The notes: generated by a model not told the origin, from the letters alone. Positions 33,798 through 42,944 are shown, counted from the first letter of the stretch. The stretch is DNA of 64,000 nucleotides from Nocardioides lacusdianchii (GCF_020102855.1 NZ_JADHZD010000002.1:124001-188000); one strand, 5' to 3'. Made by a program: numbers and translations.

Positions 33798-35845
33798 AGG
33801 TCGTCCCGGATGTCGGAGGGACGCTCGGACGTGACACGGCCGCGGCGCAGGTCACCGGCGTGGACCCGCACCTCGTCGCGCTCCTCGCGCTCCCGGGCGA
33901 CCAGGGAGGACCGGAGCTGGTAGGGCACGGAGATGACCATGACACCCGGGGTGAAGAGCAGGCGCCCCTTGAGGCGCAGGGCGGTCTGGTTGTGGAGCAG
34001 CTGCTCCCACCACCGCCCGACGACGTACTCCGGGATGTAGACCGCCACGACGCCGCGCGGGCTGGCCCGCCGGATCTCCTGGGTGTACTCCACGATCGGG
34101 CGCACCACCTCGCGGTAGGGCGAGTGCAGCACCTTGAGCGGGATGTCGAGGTGGCGCTCGTCCCACTCCTCGAGGAGCCGGTTGGTGGCCCGGGCGTCGA
34201 TGCTGACGTAGATCGCCTCGAGCACGTTGGGGCGTGTCGCGCGGGCGAAGGCCAGCGCCCGCAGCGTCGGCTTGTGGAGCTTCGATGCGAGCACGATGGC
34301 GTGGACGCGCGTCGGCATCACCTTGTCCTGCTCGTCGGCGGCGAGCTCGAGCTCGACGCGGTCGTAGTGGCGCCCGATCGCCCGCATGACCACGAAGAAG
34401 AAACCCATCGCCAGGATCGTGATCCAGGCGCCGGCGAGGAACTTGGTGACCACCACGATGACGAGCACGACGGCGGTCATGCAGAGGCCGAAGGTGTTGA
34501 TCGCACGCGACCGCATCATCCGGCGACGTGCGACCGGGTCCGTCTCGGTCCGCAGGTGCCGTGTCCAGTGGCGGATCATGCCGAGCTGGCTGAGGTTGAA
34601 GGACACGAAGACGCCGACGATGTAGAGCTGGATCAGCTTCGTCACCTCGGCGTCGAACGCCCAGATCAGCAGCATGGACATGGCCGCGAGGAAGACGATG
34701 CCGTTGCTGTAGGCCAGGCGGTCGCCCCGCGAGCCCAGCGAGCGCGGAGCGAGCCCGTCCTGGGCCAGGATCGAACCGAGCACCGGGAAGCCGTTGAAGG
34801 CCGTGTTGGCGGCGAGCACGAGGATGATGCCGGTGACCGTGACCACGAAGTAGAAGCCCGGAGGGAAGTGGTCGAAGACCCCGGCGGCGATCTGGGAGAT
34901 CACCGGGTGCTGCTCGTAGCCGGCCGGGAGCGCGTCGCCCGAGGCCGTGCGCAGCCGGTCGAGCTCGTGCGGGTCGACGTAGCGGATGGCCATCTGGTTG
35001 GCGAGGACGATGACGCTCATCATCATCGAGATGGCGATGAGGCCCAGCATCAGCAGCGTGGTGGCTGCGTTGCGGCTCTTGGGCTTGCGGAAGGCGGGTA
35101 CGCCGTTGCTGATCGCCTCGACGCCGGTGAGCGCGGCACAGCCCGACGAGAAGGCACGCGCCAGCAGGAACATCAGGCCGATCTGGGTCAGCGGCTCGTC
35201 CCACCCCGGCTGCGCCTCGATGAGCAGTCCGGCGCTCTCCGCCTGCGGCAGGTCACCGGACAGCAGGCGCAGCAGGCCGTAGGCGCACGTGCCGAGGATG
35301 GCGACCATGAAGAGGTAGGTCGGCACCGCGAAGAACGACCCCGACTCGCGCACGCCGCGCAGGTTCATCGCCGCCAGCAGCGCCACCGCGACGACACCGA
35401 CGGTCGCCTCGTGGCCGATGAGCGGTGGGATCGCGCCGGCGGCGTACTGCGAGGCCGAGGAGATCGACACCGCGACGGTCAGCACGTAGTCGACGAGCAG
35501 CGCGCTGGCCACCGTCAGGCCGGCGTTGCGACCGAGGTTGACCGATGCCACCTCGTAGTCGCCGCCGCCCGAGGGGTAGGCGTGGACGGTCTGGCGGTAG
35601 CTCGCCACGACCGTGAGCATCACCAGCGCGACCGCGAGGCCGATCTTCCACGACCAGACGTAGGTCGAGGCGCCGGCCACGGCCAGCATGATGAAGACCT
35701 CGTCGGGGGCGTAGGCCACCGACGACAGCGCGTCGCTGGCGAAGACGGGCAGCGCGATCCGCTTGGGCAGCAGGGTCTCCCCCAGCTGGCTGCTGCGCAG
35801 CTTGCGACCCAGCAGGATCCGCTTGGACACGTCGCCGACACTCAC
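33794..35845 (-). CDS. APC-family permease, KimA-like (probable potassium importer)
   Basis: 683 residues. About 12 membrane helices cover residues 25-480, starting LPVFASDALSSVAYAPDEV, with PSGGGDYEVASVNLG and SSGCAALTGVEAISNGVPAFRKP as in KimA/APC potassium-proton symporters. A cytosolic domain of about 200 residues follows (VHAIVLASKLHKPTLRALAFAR). The domain layout and the divergent pair of TrkA-like RCK genes point to potassium uptake. The GTG start at 35845 has TAGGCT eight bases upstream. A generic amino-acid permease remains possible. Confidence 0.82.
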   Translation of the reverse strand: MSVGDVSKRILLGRKLRSSQLGETLLPKRIALPVFASDALSSVAYAPDEVFIMLAVAGASTYVWSWKIGLAVALVMLTVVASYRQTVHAYPSGGGDYEVASVNLGRNAGLTVASALLVDYVLTVAVSISSASQYAAGAIPPLIGHEATVGVVAVALLAAMNLRGVRESGSFFAVPTYLFMVAILGTCAYGLLRLLSGDLPQAESAGLLIEAQPGWDEPLTQIGLMFLLARAFSSGCAALTGVEAISNGVPAFRKPKSRNAATTLLMLGLIAISMMMSVIVLANQMAIRYVDPHELDRLRTASGDALPAGYEQHPVISQIAAGVFDHFPPGFYFVVTVTGIILVLAANTAFNGFPVLGSILAQDGLAPRSLGSRGDRLAYSNGIVFLAAMSMLLIWAFDAEVTKLIQLYIVGVFVSFNLSQLGMIRHWTRHLRTETDPVARRRMMRSRAINTFGLCMTAVVLVIVVVTKFLAGAWITILAMGFFFVVMRAIGRHYDRVELELAADEQDKVMPTRVHAIVLASKLHKPTLRALAFARATRPNVLEAIYVSIDARATNRLLEEWDERHLDIPLKVLHSPYREVVRPIVEYTQEIRRASPRGVVAVYIPEYVVGRWWEQLLHNQTALRLKGRLLFTPGVMVISVPYQLRSSLVAREREERDEVRVHAGDLRRGRVTSERPSDIRDDL

Positions 35846-35889
35846 AGGCCGGAAGCCTAGACCCGCACGCGCCGATATCCTCGCTGGGA

Positions 35890-35895
35890 TACGGT
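35890..35895 (+). promoter_or_regulatory. -10 hexamer of the RCK operon (leaderless layout)
   Basis: TACGGT, six bases before the GTG at 35902; no ribosome site. Confidence 0.5.
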
Positions 35896-35901
35896 TCCGG
35901 T

Positions 35902-36564
35902 GTGCACGTCGTGATCATGGGCTGTGGCCGCGTCGGTTCGACGCTCGCCCGCAGCCTCGAGGACCGCAACCACACCGTGTCGATCATCGACAGCGAGCCG
36001 GACGCGTTCCGGCGTCTGGGTCCGGAGTTCAACGGCGACAAGATCACCGGCTACGGCTTCGACCAGCAGGTGCTCGAGAAGGCCGGCATCCGTCGCGCCG
36101 ACGCGTTCGCCGCGGTGTCCAGCGGCGACAACTCCAACATCATCGCCGCCCGGGTGGCGCGCGAGACCTTCGGCCTCCAGCAGGTCGTGGCCCGCATCTA
36201 CGACCCGGGCCGCGCCGAGGTCTACCAGCGCCTCGGCATCACCACGGTCGCCACGGTCAAGTGGACCGCCGACCAGGTGCTGCGCCGGATCCTTCCCGCG
36301 GGCGCCGAGCCCGACTTCCGGGACCCCTCGGGCACCATCCGCGTGGACCACGTGCCGATCCCGGAGGCGTGGATCGGCAACCGGACGGTCGAGTTCCAGA
36401 TGCAGTCGCGCAGCCGCATCGCGTGGATCGACCGGCTCGGTGAGGGCATGCTGCCGACCCGCGAGACCGTGCTGCAGGAGGGCGACATGCTCCACCTGGT
36501 CATGCGCGAGGAGCACGCGGCACACGCCTACGCCACGCTCGAAGCCGGCCCCGAAGCCGACTGA
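35902..36564 (+). CDS. ceoB: TrkA-like RCK potassium-uptake regulator (CeoB-type)
   Basis: 220 residues. A Rossmann RCK-N domain opens with MHVVIMGCGRVGSTLARSL and the acidic IIDSEP, and AAVSSGDNSNI is the typical strand-4 turn. A TrkA-C domain follows from about 140. RCK proteins bind NAD(H) or ATP and gate potassium channels. Here two stand in tandem opposite an APC permease with no TrkH/TrkG or KtrB gene in view. Symbol by synteny with Rv2691. Confidence 0.88.
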   Translation: MHVVIMGCGRVGSTLARSLEDRNHTVSIIDSEPDAFRRLGPEFNGDKITGYGFDQQVLEKAGIRRADAFAAVSSGDNSNIIAARVARETFGLQQVVARIYDPGRAEVYQRLGITTVATVKWTADQVLRRILPAGAEPDFRDPSGTIRVDHVPIPEAWIGNRTVEFQMQSRSRIAWIDRLGEGMLPTRETVLQEGDMLHLVMREEHAAHAYATLEAGPEAD

Positions 36565-36596
36565 CCCGACCCCAGACTGAAGCAGGAGCACCACAC

Positions 36597-37262
36597 ATGC
36601 GCGTCGCCATCGCCGGAGCCGGAGCCGTGGGTCGCTCGATCGCCCGGGAGCTGATCGAGAACGGTCACCAGGTCCTGCTGATCGACAAGGCCTCCTCGGC
36701 GATCCGACCCGAGCGGGTCCCGCACGCGGAGTGGCTGCTGGCCGACTCCTGCGAGCTGTCCTCGCTCGCCGAGGCTCAGCTGGGCAAGTGCGACGTCGTC
36801 ATCGCCGCCACCGGCGACGACAAGGCCAACCTGGTGACCTCGCTGCTCGCCAAGACCGAGTTCGGCGTGCCGCGCACGGTGGGGCGGGTCAACCACCCCA
36901 ACAACGAGTGGCTCTTCACCGAGGCGTGGGGCGTCGACGTCAACGTCTCCACCCCGCGCATCATGTCGGCGCTGGTCGAGGAGGCCGTCTCCATCGGTGA
37001 CCTCGTGCGCCTGTTCACCTTCCGTCAGGGCAACGCCAACCTGGTGGAGCTCACCCTGTCGGCCGACTCCCCCTACGTCGGGACCCCGAGCGGGCTGGTG
37101 CCCTTCCCGGACAACTGCGCGCTGGTCACGATCCTGCGCGACGGGCAGGTCTACACCCCCGACGCCGAGCAGCCGCTGGAGTCCGGCGACGAGCTGCTCT
37201 TCGTGGTCCCGGCCGAGGTCGAGACCGAGCTCGAGCAGCTGCTCTCCCCCGGCCACCGCTGA
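36597..37262 (+). CDS. ceoC: TrkA-like RCK potassium-uptake regulator (CeoC-type)
   Basis: 221 residues; a second RCK protein. Its nucleotide motif is MRVAIAGAGAVGRSIARELIENG, with VVIAATGDDKANLVTSLLAKTEFG and RVNHPNNEWLF completing RCK-N. A TrkA-C domain (about 140-221) has SALVEEAVSIGDLVRL. AAGCAGGAGC lies ahead of the ATG, unlike the first RCK gene. The two probably form a heteromer around their partner. Symbol by synteny with Rv2692. Confidence 0.88.
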   Translation: MRVAIAGAGAVGRSIARELIENGHQVLLIDKASSAIRPERVPHAEWLLADSCELSSLAEAQLGKCDVVIAATGDDKANLVTSLLAKTEFGVPRTVGRVNHPNNEWLFTEAWGVDVNVSTPRIMSALVEEAVSIGDLVRLFTFRQGNANLVELTLSADSPYVGTPSGLVPFPDNCALVTILRDGQVYTPDAEQPLESGDELLFVVPAEVETELEQLLSPGHR

Positions 37263-37304
37263 GCCCCACGGCGCGGGCCGTCAGCAGCGCAGCGGCGTAC
37301 GCCG

Positions 37305-38033
37305 TCAGGCAGGCGTCGCGTCGCCGGTGGCCGGCGTGACCGGTGTCCGGTTGCGCGAGAGCAGCCACACCATCGTGCCGAGCGCGGCCAGCTGGAGCGG
37401 CCAGCCGAGCACGATCTTGAGCACGCCGAGCGCCGCCACGGCTGCGTCGGGATCGATCGACCCGGAGCTGCCGGCCAGCCAGATCGGCGCCTGGATGACC
37501 ACGCGGAGCACGCAGGGGGCGACCAGCAGCCAGGTGAGACGGCTGCACAGCTTCACGACCTGGCGGTCGGAGTGCCAGGCGGTGGGGTCGCCGGTGATGC
37601 TGCCGACCATGAAGCCGACCAGCGGCCACCCGATGACGCAGGTGAAGCCCAGCACCAGGGCGTAGCCGCCGTTGTAGAGGATGCCGGGGAGGAAGTAGGC
37701 CAGCGCCTGGTCCTGCTCGGAGCCGCCGGCGGCAGCGGAGCGGTAGACGAAGTACCACCCGATGCCGATGCCGAACAGCGCGTTGACCACGAACTGCACC
37801 GTCGAGCGCTGCACGAGCCGGATCACGAGCAGCACGAGCGCCGCGCCGACGCTGACGTAGATCGCGGTGTCGAGGTCGCGCATCGTGAGCCACGTCAACG
37901 TGAAGAGGATCGTGGGGACGGCCGCCTCGGCCATGCCCCGGCGCCCGCCGAGGGCCTTGGAGAGCTGCTGGCGCACCACGGCCTCGACCGTGTCGGTGTC
38001 GGCCGCGGGTGCGGTCTTCGTCGGCTCGCTCAC
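37305..38033 (-). CDS. DUF3159 membrane protein
   Basis: 242 residues with about six membrane helices (AAVPTILFTLTWLTM, YVSVGAALVLLVIRL, VQFVVNALFGIGIGWYFVYRS, ILYNGGYALVLGFTCVIGWPLVGFMVG and two more). It matches DUF3159, a conserved actinobacterial family of unknown function that sits at this position in M. tuberculosis (Rv2693c). The GTG at 38033 overlaps the OB-fold gene stop by four bases. Last gene of the DUF3710-OB-DUF3159 operon. Confidence 0.86.
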   Translation of the reverse strand: MSEPTKTAPAADTDTVEAVVRQQLSKALGGRRGMAEAAVPTILFTLTWLTMRDLDTAIYVSVGAALVLLVIRLVQRSTVQFVVNALFGIGIGWYFVYRSAAAGGSEQDQALAYFLPGILYNGGYALVLGFTCVIGWPLVGFMVGSITGDPTAWHSDRQVVKLCSRLTWLLVAPCVLRVVIQAPIWLAGSSGSIDPDAAVAALGVLKIVLGWPLQLAALGTMVWLLSRNRTPVTPATGDATPA

Positions 38034-38392
38034 GGGCGCAACTCGTAACGCGGGTTGAACATGATCGGAACGCCGCTCTGGCGACCGATGCAGCCGGCAA
38101 CGGTCATCGCCCGGCCGGGGCCGATGCCGGAGATCCGGCGGCGCCCGAGCCACACCACGGTGATGACTCCGGAGCCGTCGTCGAGCTCGGCCTCGAGGGC
38201 AGGGACGCCCCCGCGGGGGCGCAGCGTCACGGTGCGGACCACGCCGTTGACCACGACGTGCTCGCGCTCGGGAGCCTCGGAGATGCAGACGGCCTCGTCG
38301 CTGGTCTGCGACTGGCGCAGGTCGCGCTGGTGGGCCTCCGAGCTGTCGGCCCACTTCGACAGCGCCTGTCGCAGGCGGCTCTTCTCGGCCAC
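38030..38392 (-). CDS. OB-fold nucleic-acid-binding domain protein
   Basis: 120 residues. The core VVVNGVVRTVTLRPRGGVPALEAELDDGSGVITVVWLGRRRISGIGPGRAMTV has the strand order and Gly-rich turns of an OB-fold like that of RecG or error-prone polymerase wedge domains. The N-terminus is a short charged helix. It corresponds to Rv2694c. The exact binding partner is unknown. The GTG at 38392 is preceded by GAGGTGA; the upstream DUF3710 gene ends nine bases before. Confidence 0.83.
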   Translation of the reverse strand: MAEKSRLRQALSKWADSSEAHQRDLRQSQTSDEAVCISEAPEREHVVVNGVVRTVTLRPRGGVPALEAELDDGSGVITVVWLGRRRISGIGPGRAMTVAGCIGRQSGVPIMFNPRYELRP

Positions 38393-38400
38393 GGCCCGGC

Positions 38401-39039
38401 TCACCTCACCCGGCGGGCGTCGTCCGGCAGGCGGACCGGCAGCGGCTCGCCGACCGGCATCGCGCCCTCGCCACGGCGTACGACGACCTGGGCGAGGGCG
38501 TCCTCCCACTCCGAGGCGGCGTCGGGCTCGACGGCCGGGCGTCCGAGGAACGACGCGCGGAGCATCCAGCGCTCGCCGTTGATGCCGATGATGCGCGAGG
38601 GCTGGGTGGCGGCGGTGCCGTCGGGACGCTGGACCGGCATCGCGCAGACCAGCTCGGTGCCCCAGCGGCCCTCGCGCTCGGTGGCGTGACCTCCGCGGCG
38701 CGCCATGTCGGCGGCGATCTGCGGTCGGACGTCGGACCAGAGGTCGCCGTTGCGCGGGGCGGCGAAGGCCTGGAACTCGACCGCACCGTCCTGGCCGGCG
38801 AGCATCACGGCCCGCACCTGCCCGCTCTGCTCGTCGACCTGGAGCCGCAGCTCGCGGTCGGCGATCGCGGGCACCAGCACCGAGCCGAGGTCGGCGCGCT
38901 CGATGCCGTCGCCCTCCACCTCCGAGACGTCGAACGGCCCGGACGCCGTGGCGGCGGGGGTCGGCTCGTCCGCGGCGGCGGTTGCGTCGTCGGCCGTCAC
39001 GGCCGGGTCGGTGGCCTCTGCCTTGCGGCGGAACTTCAC
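38401..39039 (-). CDS. DUF3710 protein
   Basis: 212 residues. A charged N-terminus (MKFRRKAEATDPA) and an alanine-rich stretch lead into the conserved domain with GIERADLGSVLVPA, VDEQSGQVRAVML, QAFAAPRNGDLWSDVRPQIA and GERWMLRASFLGRPA. This is DUF3710 (Rv2696c-like), soluble and of unknown function. It stands between dut and the OB-fold gene in the same order as in M. tuberculosis. Confidence 0.88.
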   Translation of the reverse strand: MKFRRKAEATDPAVTADDATAAADEPTPAATASGPFDVSEVEGDGIERADLGSVLVPAIADRELRLQVDEQSGQVRAVMLAGQDGAVEFQAFAAPRNGDLWSDVRPQIAADMARRGGHATEREGRWGTELVCAMPVQRPDGTAATQPSRIIGINGERWMLRASFLGRPAVEPDAASEWEDALAQVVVRRGEGAMPVGEPLPVRLPDDARRVR

Positions 39040-39078
39040 GTCAGCACTCCTTGTCGATGGGCCCGAGGCGCGCGGGAC

Positions 39079-39573
39079 TCATGCGCGCACACCCGTACCA
39101 GTAGAACCGTAGCCCCCGTCGCCCCGCACCGACTCGGGCAGCACCCCCACCTCGACGAACCGCGCCCGCTCGAAGCGCTGCACGACCAGCTGGGCGATCC
39201 GCTCGCCGCGGCGGAGCGTGACGGGCTCGACGGGGTCGTGGTTGATCAGCAGGACCTTGACCTCGCCGCGGTAGCCCGCGTCCACCGTGCCGGGGGTGTT
39301 GACGATGGACAGCCCGTGACGCGCCGCCAGCCCGGAGCGCGGGTGCACCAGCGCGACGTACCCGTCGGGCAGCGCGACTGCGATGCCGGTCGGCACGAGG
39401 GCCCGCTCGCCGGGGGCGAGGGTGACGTCGACGGTGGTGTGGAGGTCCGCGCCCGCGTCGCCCGGGTGGGCGTAGGACGGCAGCGGCAGGTCGGGGTCGA
39501 GCCGCACGACCTGGATGTCGAGCTGGACGTCGAGCTGAGTCTGGGGCTCGGGCGTGAGGTGGGCGTCGGGCAC
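39079..39573 (-). CDS. dut: Deoxyuridine 5'-triphosphate nucleotidohydrolase
   Basis: 164 residues; hydrolyses dUTP to dUMP, keeping uracil out of DNA and feeding dTMP synthesis. All five motifs are present: [33 protein letters not shown] (catalytic Asp and Tyr), [11 protein letters not shown] and the C-terminal GDGGYGSTG. Trimeric type. The GTG start at 39573 has TAGATT eight bases upstream; the -10s of dut and the divergent DUF3093 gene lie back to back. Confidence 0.95.
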   Translation of the reverse strand: MPDAHLTPEPQTQLDVQLDIQVVRLDPDLPLPSYAHPGDAGADLHTTVDVTLAPGERALVPTGIAVALPDGYVALVHPRSGLAARHGLSIVNTPGTVDAGYRGEVKVLLINHDPVEPVTLRRGERIAQLVVQRFERARFVEVGVLPESVRGDGGYGSTGTGVRA

Positions 39574-39581
39574 GAGGAGAG

Positions 39582-39593
39582 AATCTATAGGCT
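39582..39593. promoter_or_regulatory. Back-to-back -10 hexamers of dut and the DUF3093 gene
   Basis: Minus-strand TAGATT (39587-39582) is eight bases before the dut GTG. Plus-strand TAGGCT (39588-39593) is seven bases before the GTG at 39601. The two hexamers touch, so polymerases on the two genes would exclude each other. Confidence 0.55.
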
Positions 39594-39600
39594 CTGCGCC

Positions 39601-40047
39601 GTGGACTACGCCGAACGCCTCACCGTCCCGCTGCGCTGGTGGGTCCAGGGCACCATGCTCGTGGCGTCGCTCTGGCTGGCCGTCCTGGCCGCGACCCCCG
39701 AGGTGGTGGCGTGGTCAGTCACGGCCGTCGCGCTCGCACTGCTGGTGGCGCTGCTCGGCACCTACGGCAGCCCGAAGGTCTCGGTCGACGGCCACACCCT
39801 GCGGGCCGGTCGGGCACACATCGCCCTCGAGCACGTGGGAGCGGCCACCGCCCTCGACGCGGAGGGCGTACGCCGGCAAGCGGGCGTGGACGCTGACGCC
39901 CGCGCCTACCTGCTCCTGCGCCCCTACCTCAAGCGCGGCGTGCGGGTCGACATCACCGATCCCGCCGACCCGACGCCGTACTGGCTGATCAGCTGCCGTC
40001 GACCCGACGCGCTCGTCTCAGCCCTAGAGGCGACGCGGACGCGCTGA
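39601..40047 (+). CDS. DUF3093 membrane protein
   Basis: 148 residues. Two adjacent membrane helices (about 12-55, [20 protein letters not shown] and [19 protein letters not shown]) precede a cytosolic domain with [47 protein letters not shown]. This is DUF3093 (Rv2698-like), function unknown. GTG start, no ribosome site, TAGGCT seven bases upstream. Confidence 0.86.
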   Translation: MDYAERLTVPLRWWVQGTMLVASLWLAVLAATPEVVAWSVTAVALALLVALLGTYGSPKVSVDGHTLRAGRAHIALEHVGAATALDAEGVRRQAGVDADARAYLLLRPYLKRGVRVDITDPADPTPYWLISCRRPDALVSALEATRTR

Positions 40048-40056
40048 CGCGCTGGA

Positions 40057-40062
40057 TAGGGT
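40057..40062 (+). promoter_or_regulatory. -10 hexamer of the DUF4235 gene (leaderless layout)
   Basis: TAGGGT, six bases before the ATG at 40069. Confidence 0.5.
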
Positions 40063-40068
40063 GCGTCC

Positions 40069-40395
40069 ATGGCTTCCCAGGACTCCTCCAGCAAGTTCTA
40101 CTCCGCGTTCTCGCTCGTCGCCGCGATCGGTGCGGCGGCGGTCGCCAAGAAGGGGTTGAACACCACGTGGCGCGCCGCCACCGGCAAGAATCCGCCGGCC
40201 AACCCGGCCGACCCCGACGTGAGCCTCGGCGAGGCGGTCATGTGGGCCGCCGTGAGCGGCACCCTGATCGGTGTGGCCCGGATGCTCGCCACCCGACGCG
40301 CGGCCACCTACTACGCGAAGTCCACCGGGCACCTGCCCCCGCAGCTGAAGAAGGACGGCCAGGACGCCGCCAAGGCACCCGCGCCCGAGTCCTGA
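40069..40395 (+). CDS. DUF4235 protein
   Basis: 108 residues of the DUF4235 family: KFYSAFSLVAAIGAAAVAKKGLNTTWRAATGKNPPANPADPDVSLGEAVMWAAVSGTLIGVARMLATRRAA. Two weakly hydrophobic helices (about 12-26 and 62-80) may sit at the membrane. Function unknown. It has no ribosome site; TAGGGT lies six bases ahead of the ATG. It ends just before a very strong bidirectional hairpin. Confidence 0.84.
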   Translation: MASQDSSSKFYSAFSLVAAIGAAAVAKKGLNTTWRAATGKNPPANPADPDVSLGEAVMWAAVSGTLIGVARMLATRRAATYYAKSTGHLPPQLKKDGQDAAKAPAPES

Positions 40396-40416
40396 GCCGC
40401 GACTCCCCCAGCACGA

Positions 40417-40454
40417 CACAGCGCCCGCCCCTCGTGCGAGGGGCGGGCGCTGTG
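40417..40454. terminator. Strong bidirectional terminator
   Basis: CACAGCGCCCGCCCCTCG (40417-40434) is perfectly inverted at 40437-40454 with only two bases between the 18-base arms. It lies between the convergent DUF4235 and DUF4193 genes and can stop transcription from both sides. Confidence 0.88.
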
Positions 40455-40471
40455 CGTCGTAGGTGGTCTGC

Positions 40472-40762
40472 TCAGATGCAGTCGCGGCAGATGAGCTTCT
40501 TCTCATCGGCCAGCTGCGAGCGGTGGTGCACCAGGAAGCAGCTCATGCAGGTGAACTCGTCGTCCTGCCGCGGCATGACCTCGACCGCCAGCTCTTCGTG
40601 CGAGAGGTCGGCACCGGGAAGCTCGAAGGACTCGGCCGCCTCGGTCTCGTCCTCGTCGACCTTGCCGGAGTTCTTGTCGTGGCGGCGGGCCTTGAGCTCC
40701 TCGATGCTCTCCTCGCTCTGGTCCTCCTCGGACTTGCGCGGTGCGTCGTAGTCGGTGGCCAT
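40472..40762 (-). CDS. DUF4193 zinc-ribbon protein
   Basis: 96 residues. The N-terminal two-thirds is acidic and polar (RKSEEDQSEESIEELKARRHD), and the C-terminus carries CMSCFLVHHRSQLADEKKLICRDCI. The two CxxC pairs would bind one zinc ion. It belongs to DUF4193, conserved in actinobacteria beside suhB and dut (Rv2699c). Its size, charge and ribbon suggest contact with RNA polymerase or ribosome, but this is inference. The ATG at 40762 has GGGAGAGGGA upstream; a longer open frame covering the IMPase gene is a shadow. Confidence 0.88.
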   Translation of the reverse strand: MATDYDAPRKSEEDQSEESIEELKARRHDKNSGKVDEDETEAAESFELPGADLSHEELAVEVMPRQDDEFTCMSCFLVHHRSQLADEKKLICRDCI

Positions 40763-40992
40763 CGATTCCCTCTCCCCATGCAGTGGCTCAGACCGGCCGG
40801 ATCGCGGCACGGGCATGAGACCGAGTTGTTGCTCGTCGTCGGCGCCAGATTGTGCACCATGAACCGACTCCGTGGTGAGCCGGTCCGCGACGTGTCGCAG
40901 GAACCATGCGCGACCCCTCGGTATTCCCCGCGGAACGCGTGTGGTCCAGCCCGGTCGGAGCCACCCGTCGGGGCGTGGCGTGGGCCACCCCT
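40763..40992. other. 230-base non-coding gap upstream of the DUF4193 gene
   Basis: The longest stretch here without a gene. I see no convincing ORF or hairpin. On the minus strand CACAAT (40855-40850) could be a -10 for the DUF4193 gene, without a clear -35. In M. tuberculosis a small secreted protein gene (Rv2700) lies at this point; nothing like it is present here. Confidence 0.5.
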
Positions 40993-41802
40993 TCAGGCGA
41001 GGAAGCCGGTGCTCCGCAGTGCATCGACGAAGTCGTCCCAACCGTCCGCGGGGGTCCCCACGACGACGTTGCGAAGGGGGAAGCCGGGGAGCCTCATCGT
41101 GCCGTCGAGCAGCTCGAAGCGGCCTCCGGCCTCGCGCAGCACGAGCCCGCCGGCGGACCAGTCCCACGGCTGCGGACCGGCCTCGACGTAGGCGTCGGCA
41201 CTGCCCTCGGCGACGTGGCAGAGGTCGAGCGAGCACGACCCCATGCGGCGGATGTCGCGCACCTCCGGCAGCAGCCGCGCGACGCAGGCGGCCTGGTGCT
41301 CGCGGACGACGCGCTGGTAGCCGAAGCCGGTGAGGACCAGGCGCTCGGCCAGCGGCGGGGTGGGGCGTACGCCGATGGGGGCGCCGTCGCGGGTGGCGCC
41401 GAGGCCCCGGGCGGCGGCGTACTCGGTGCCGGTGGGGATGGCGACCACGGCACCGGCCACGACCTCGCCGTCGACCTCCGCGGCGATGGACACCGCGCAG
41501 TCGGGCAGGCCGTAGAGGTAGTTGACGGTGCCGTCGATCGGGTCGACGACCCACCGCACCCCGCTGGTGCCGGGCAGGTCGTCGCCCTCCTCGCCGAGGA
41601 TCGCGTCGTCGGGCCGGGCGGCGGTGATGCGCTCGCGCACGAGCGCCTCCACGGCCCGGTCGGCCTCGGTGACCACGTCGACCGCGCTGGTCTTGGTGTC
41701 GGCCACGTCGATGCCGCCGACGCGCATCTCCCGGGCCAGCGCGGCGCCCTCGTGGGCGATGGTGCGGGCCAGGTCACGCAGTGCGGCGGGGTCGGCGCTC
41801 AC
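40993..41802 (-). CDS. Inositol monophosphatase family protein
   Basis: 269 residues. Metal-binding motifs [21 protein letters not shown] and the late [15 protein letters not shown] are complete, as in SuhB/inositol-1-monophosphatases that free myo-inositol from its phosphate in phosphatidylinositol and mycothiol-related pathways. Other substrates (fructose-1,6-bisphosphate, histidinol phosphate, PAP) are possible in the superfamily. The GTG at 41802 overlaps the hemH stop by four bases. Position matches Rv2701c (suhB). Confidence 0.9.
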   Translation of the reverse strand: MSADPAALRDLARTIAHEGAALAREMRVGGIDVADTKTSAVDVVTEADRAVEALVRERITAARPDDAILGEEGDDLPGTSGVRWVVDPIDGTVNYLYGLPDCAVSIAAEVDGEVVAGAVVAIPTGTEYAAARGLGATRDGAPIGVRPTPPLAERLVLTGFGYQRVVREHQAACVARLLPEVRDIRRMGSCSLDLCHVAEGSADAYVEAGPQPWDWSAGGLVLREAGGRFELLDGTMRLPGFPLRNVVVGTPADGWDDFVDALRSTGFLA

Positions 41803-42911
41803 GAGTCGCGACCGCACAGCGCCGGACGCGGCCCACGCGGGTTGGGGCAGCAGCCCACGCCGCAGATGTCCGGGCCGGCGGGCATGGAGCCCACGGCCGG
41901 GCGCCCGGAGGCCTCGCCACGCTCGGCTGCCGCACGCTCGAGCAGCAGGTCGCGCACCATCGCGACGAAGCGCGGGTCGATCCCGGCGGTCGCCGCGCGC
42001 ACGGCCGCGATGCCGAGCCGCTCGGCGGTCTCCATCGCCTCGGTGTCGAGGTCGTAGATGACCTCCATGTGGTCGGAGACGAAGCCGATGGGCATCAGCA
42101 CCACGCTGCTCACGCCGTCGGTGGCGAGCTCCTCGAGGTGGTCGTTGACGTCGGGCTCGAGCCACGGCGTCGACGGCGCACCGGAGCGCGAGCAGTAGAC
42201 GAGGTCGTGGCGGTGGGCGCGACCGGTCGCCTCGTGCACCCGACGGGCCACCTCGTCGACGGCGCTGCGGTGCTGGCGGACGTAGGCCTCGCGGGGCTGG
42301 CCGAGGGGGTCCTCGGAGCCGCTCGTCTCGGCCATCGCGGTCGGGATCGAGTGCGTGACGAAGACCAGGCGGGCCCGGTCGCCACCGTCGGGGAGCTCGG
42401 CGAGCGCCGCCAGGCAGGCGTCGACGGCGGGCTCGATGAAGCCGGGGTGGTTGTAGTACTGCCGCAGCTTGTCCAGGCGCGGGGCGCCCTCGACCTGCTC
42501 GACGGCGTCGAAGAGGTTCTCGCGGTACTGCCGGCACGACGACCACGACGAGTACGCCGACGTGGCGAAGACCGCGGCCCGCTGCACGCCGTCGGCGGTC
42601 ATCTGCGCGAGCGTGTCGGCGAGGTAGGGGTCCCAGTTGCGGTTGCCGAAGTAGACCGGCAGGTCGATGCCCTGCTCGGCGAGGTCCTTCTCCAGCTCCG
42701 CGATGAGCGCGCGGTTCTGGTCGTTGATCGGGCTCTTGCCGCCGAAGAGGAAGTAGTGCTCCCCCACCTGTTCCAGGCGCTCGCGGGGGATCCCCCGCCC
42801 ACGGGTGACGTTCTCCAGGAACGGCACCACGTCCTCGGGCTTCTCGGGGCCTCCGAAGGAGAGCACCAGGAGCGCGTCGTACGGCTTCACGTCGGGTCCC
42901 GCAGGATTCAT
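41799..42911 (-). CDS. hemH: Ferrochelatase (coproporphyrin-type)
   Basis: 370 residues. It inserts iron into the porphyrin ring; in actinobacteria the substrate is coproporphyrin III. Marks are [22 protein letters not shown], the active-site [10 protein letters not shown] histidine, [21 protein letters not shown] and [19 protein letters not shown]. The tail [14 protein letters not shown] supplies cysteines for a [2Fe-2S] cluster, as in other actinobacterial enzymes. TAGGCT six bases before the ATG indicates a leaderless mRNA. It precedes the phosphatase gene in one operon. Confidence 0.94.
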   Translation of the reverse strand: MNPAGPDVKPYDALLVLSFGGPEKPEDVVPFLENVTRGRGIPRERLEQVGEHYFLFGGKSPINDQNRALIAELEKDLAEQGIDLPVYFGNRNWDPYLADTLAQMTADGVQRAAVFATSAYSSWSSCRQYRENLFDAVEQVEGAPRLDKLRQYYNHPGFIEPAVDACLAALAELPDGGDRARLVFVTHSIPTAMAETSGSEDPLGQPREAYVRQHRSAVDEVARRVHEATGRAHRHDLVYCSRSGAPSTPWLEPDVNDHLEELATDGVSSVVLMPIGFVSDHMEVIYDLDTEAMETAERLGIAAVRAATAGIDPRFVAMVRDLLLERAAAERGEASGRPAVGSMPAGPDICGVGCCPNPRGPRPALCGRDS

Positions 42912-42917
42912 GGCGCC

Positions 42918-42937
42918 AGCCTAGGCGGGCCTACCAT
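42918..42937. promoter_or_regulatory. Divergent leaderless promoters of hemH and the MFS gene
   Basis: Minus-strand TAGGCT (42923-42918) is six bases before the hemH ATG. Plus-strand TACCAT (42932-42937) is seven bases before the MFS ATG at 42945. Only 33 bases separate the two start codons, so the promoters must overlap. Confidence 0.55.
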
Positions 42938-42944
42938 CACCTCG

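Noticed and set aside
40763..40992. Small gene between DUF4193 and the phosphatase, as in M. tuberculosis
   Set aside because: No open frame with a start, ribosome site and plausible protein; the one plus-strand frame runs into the phosphatase antisense.
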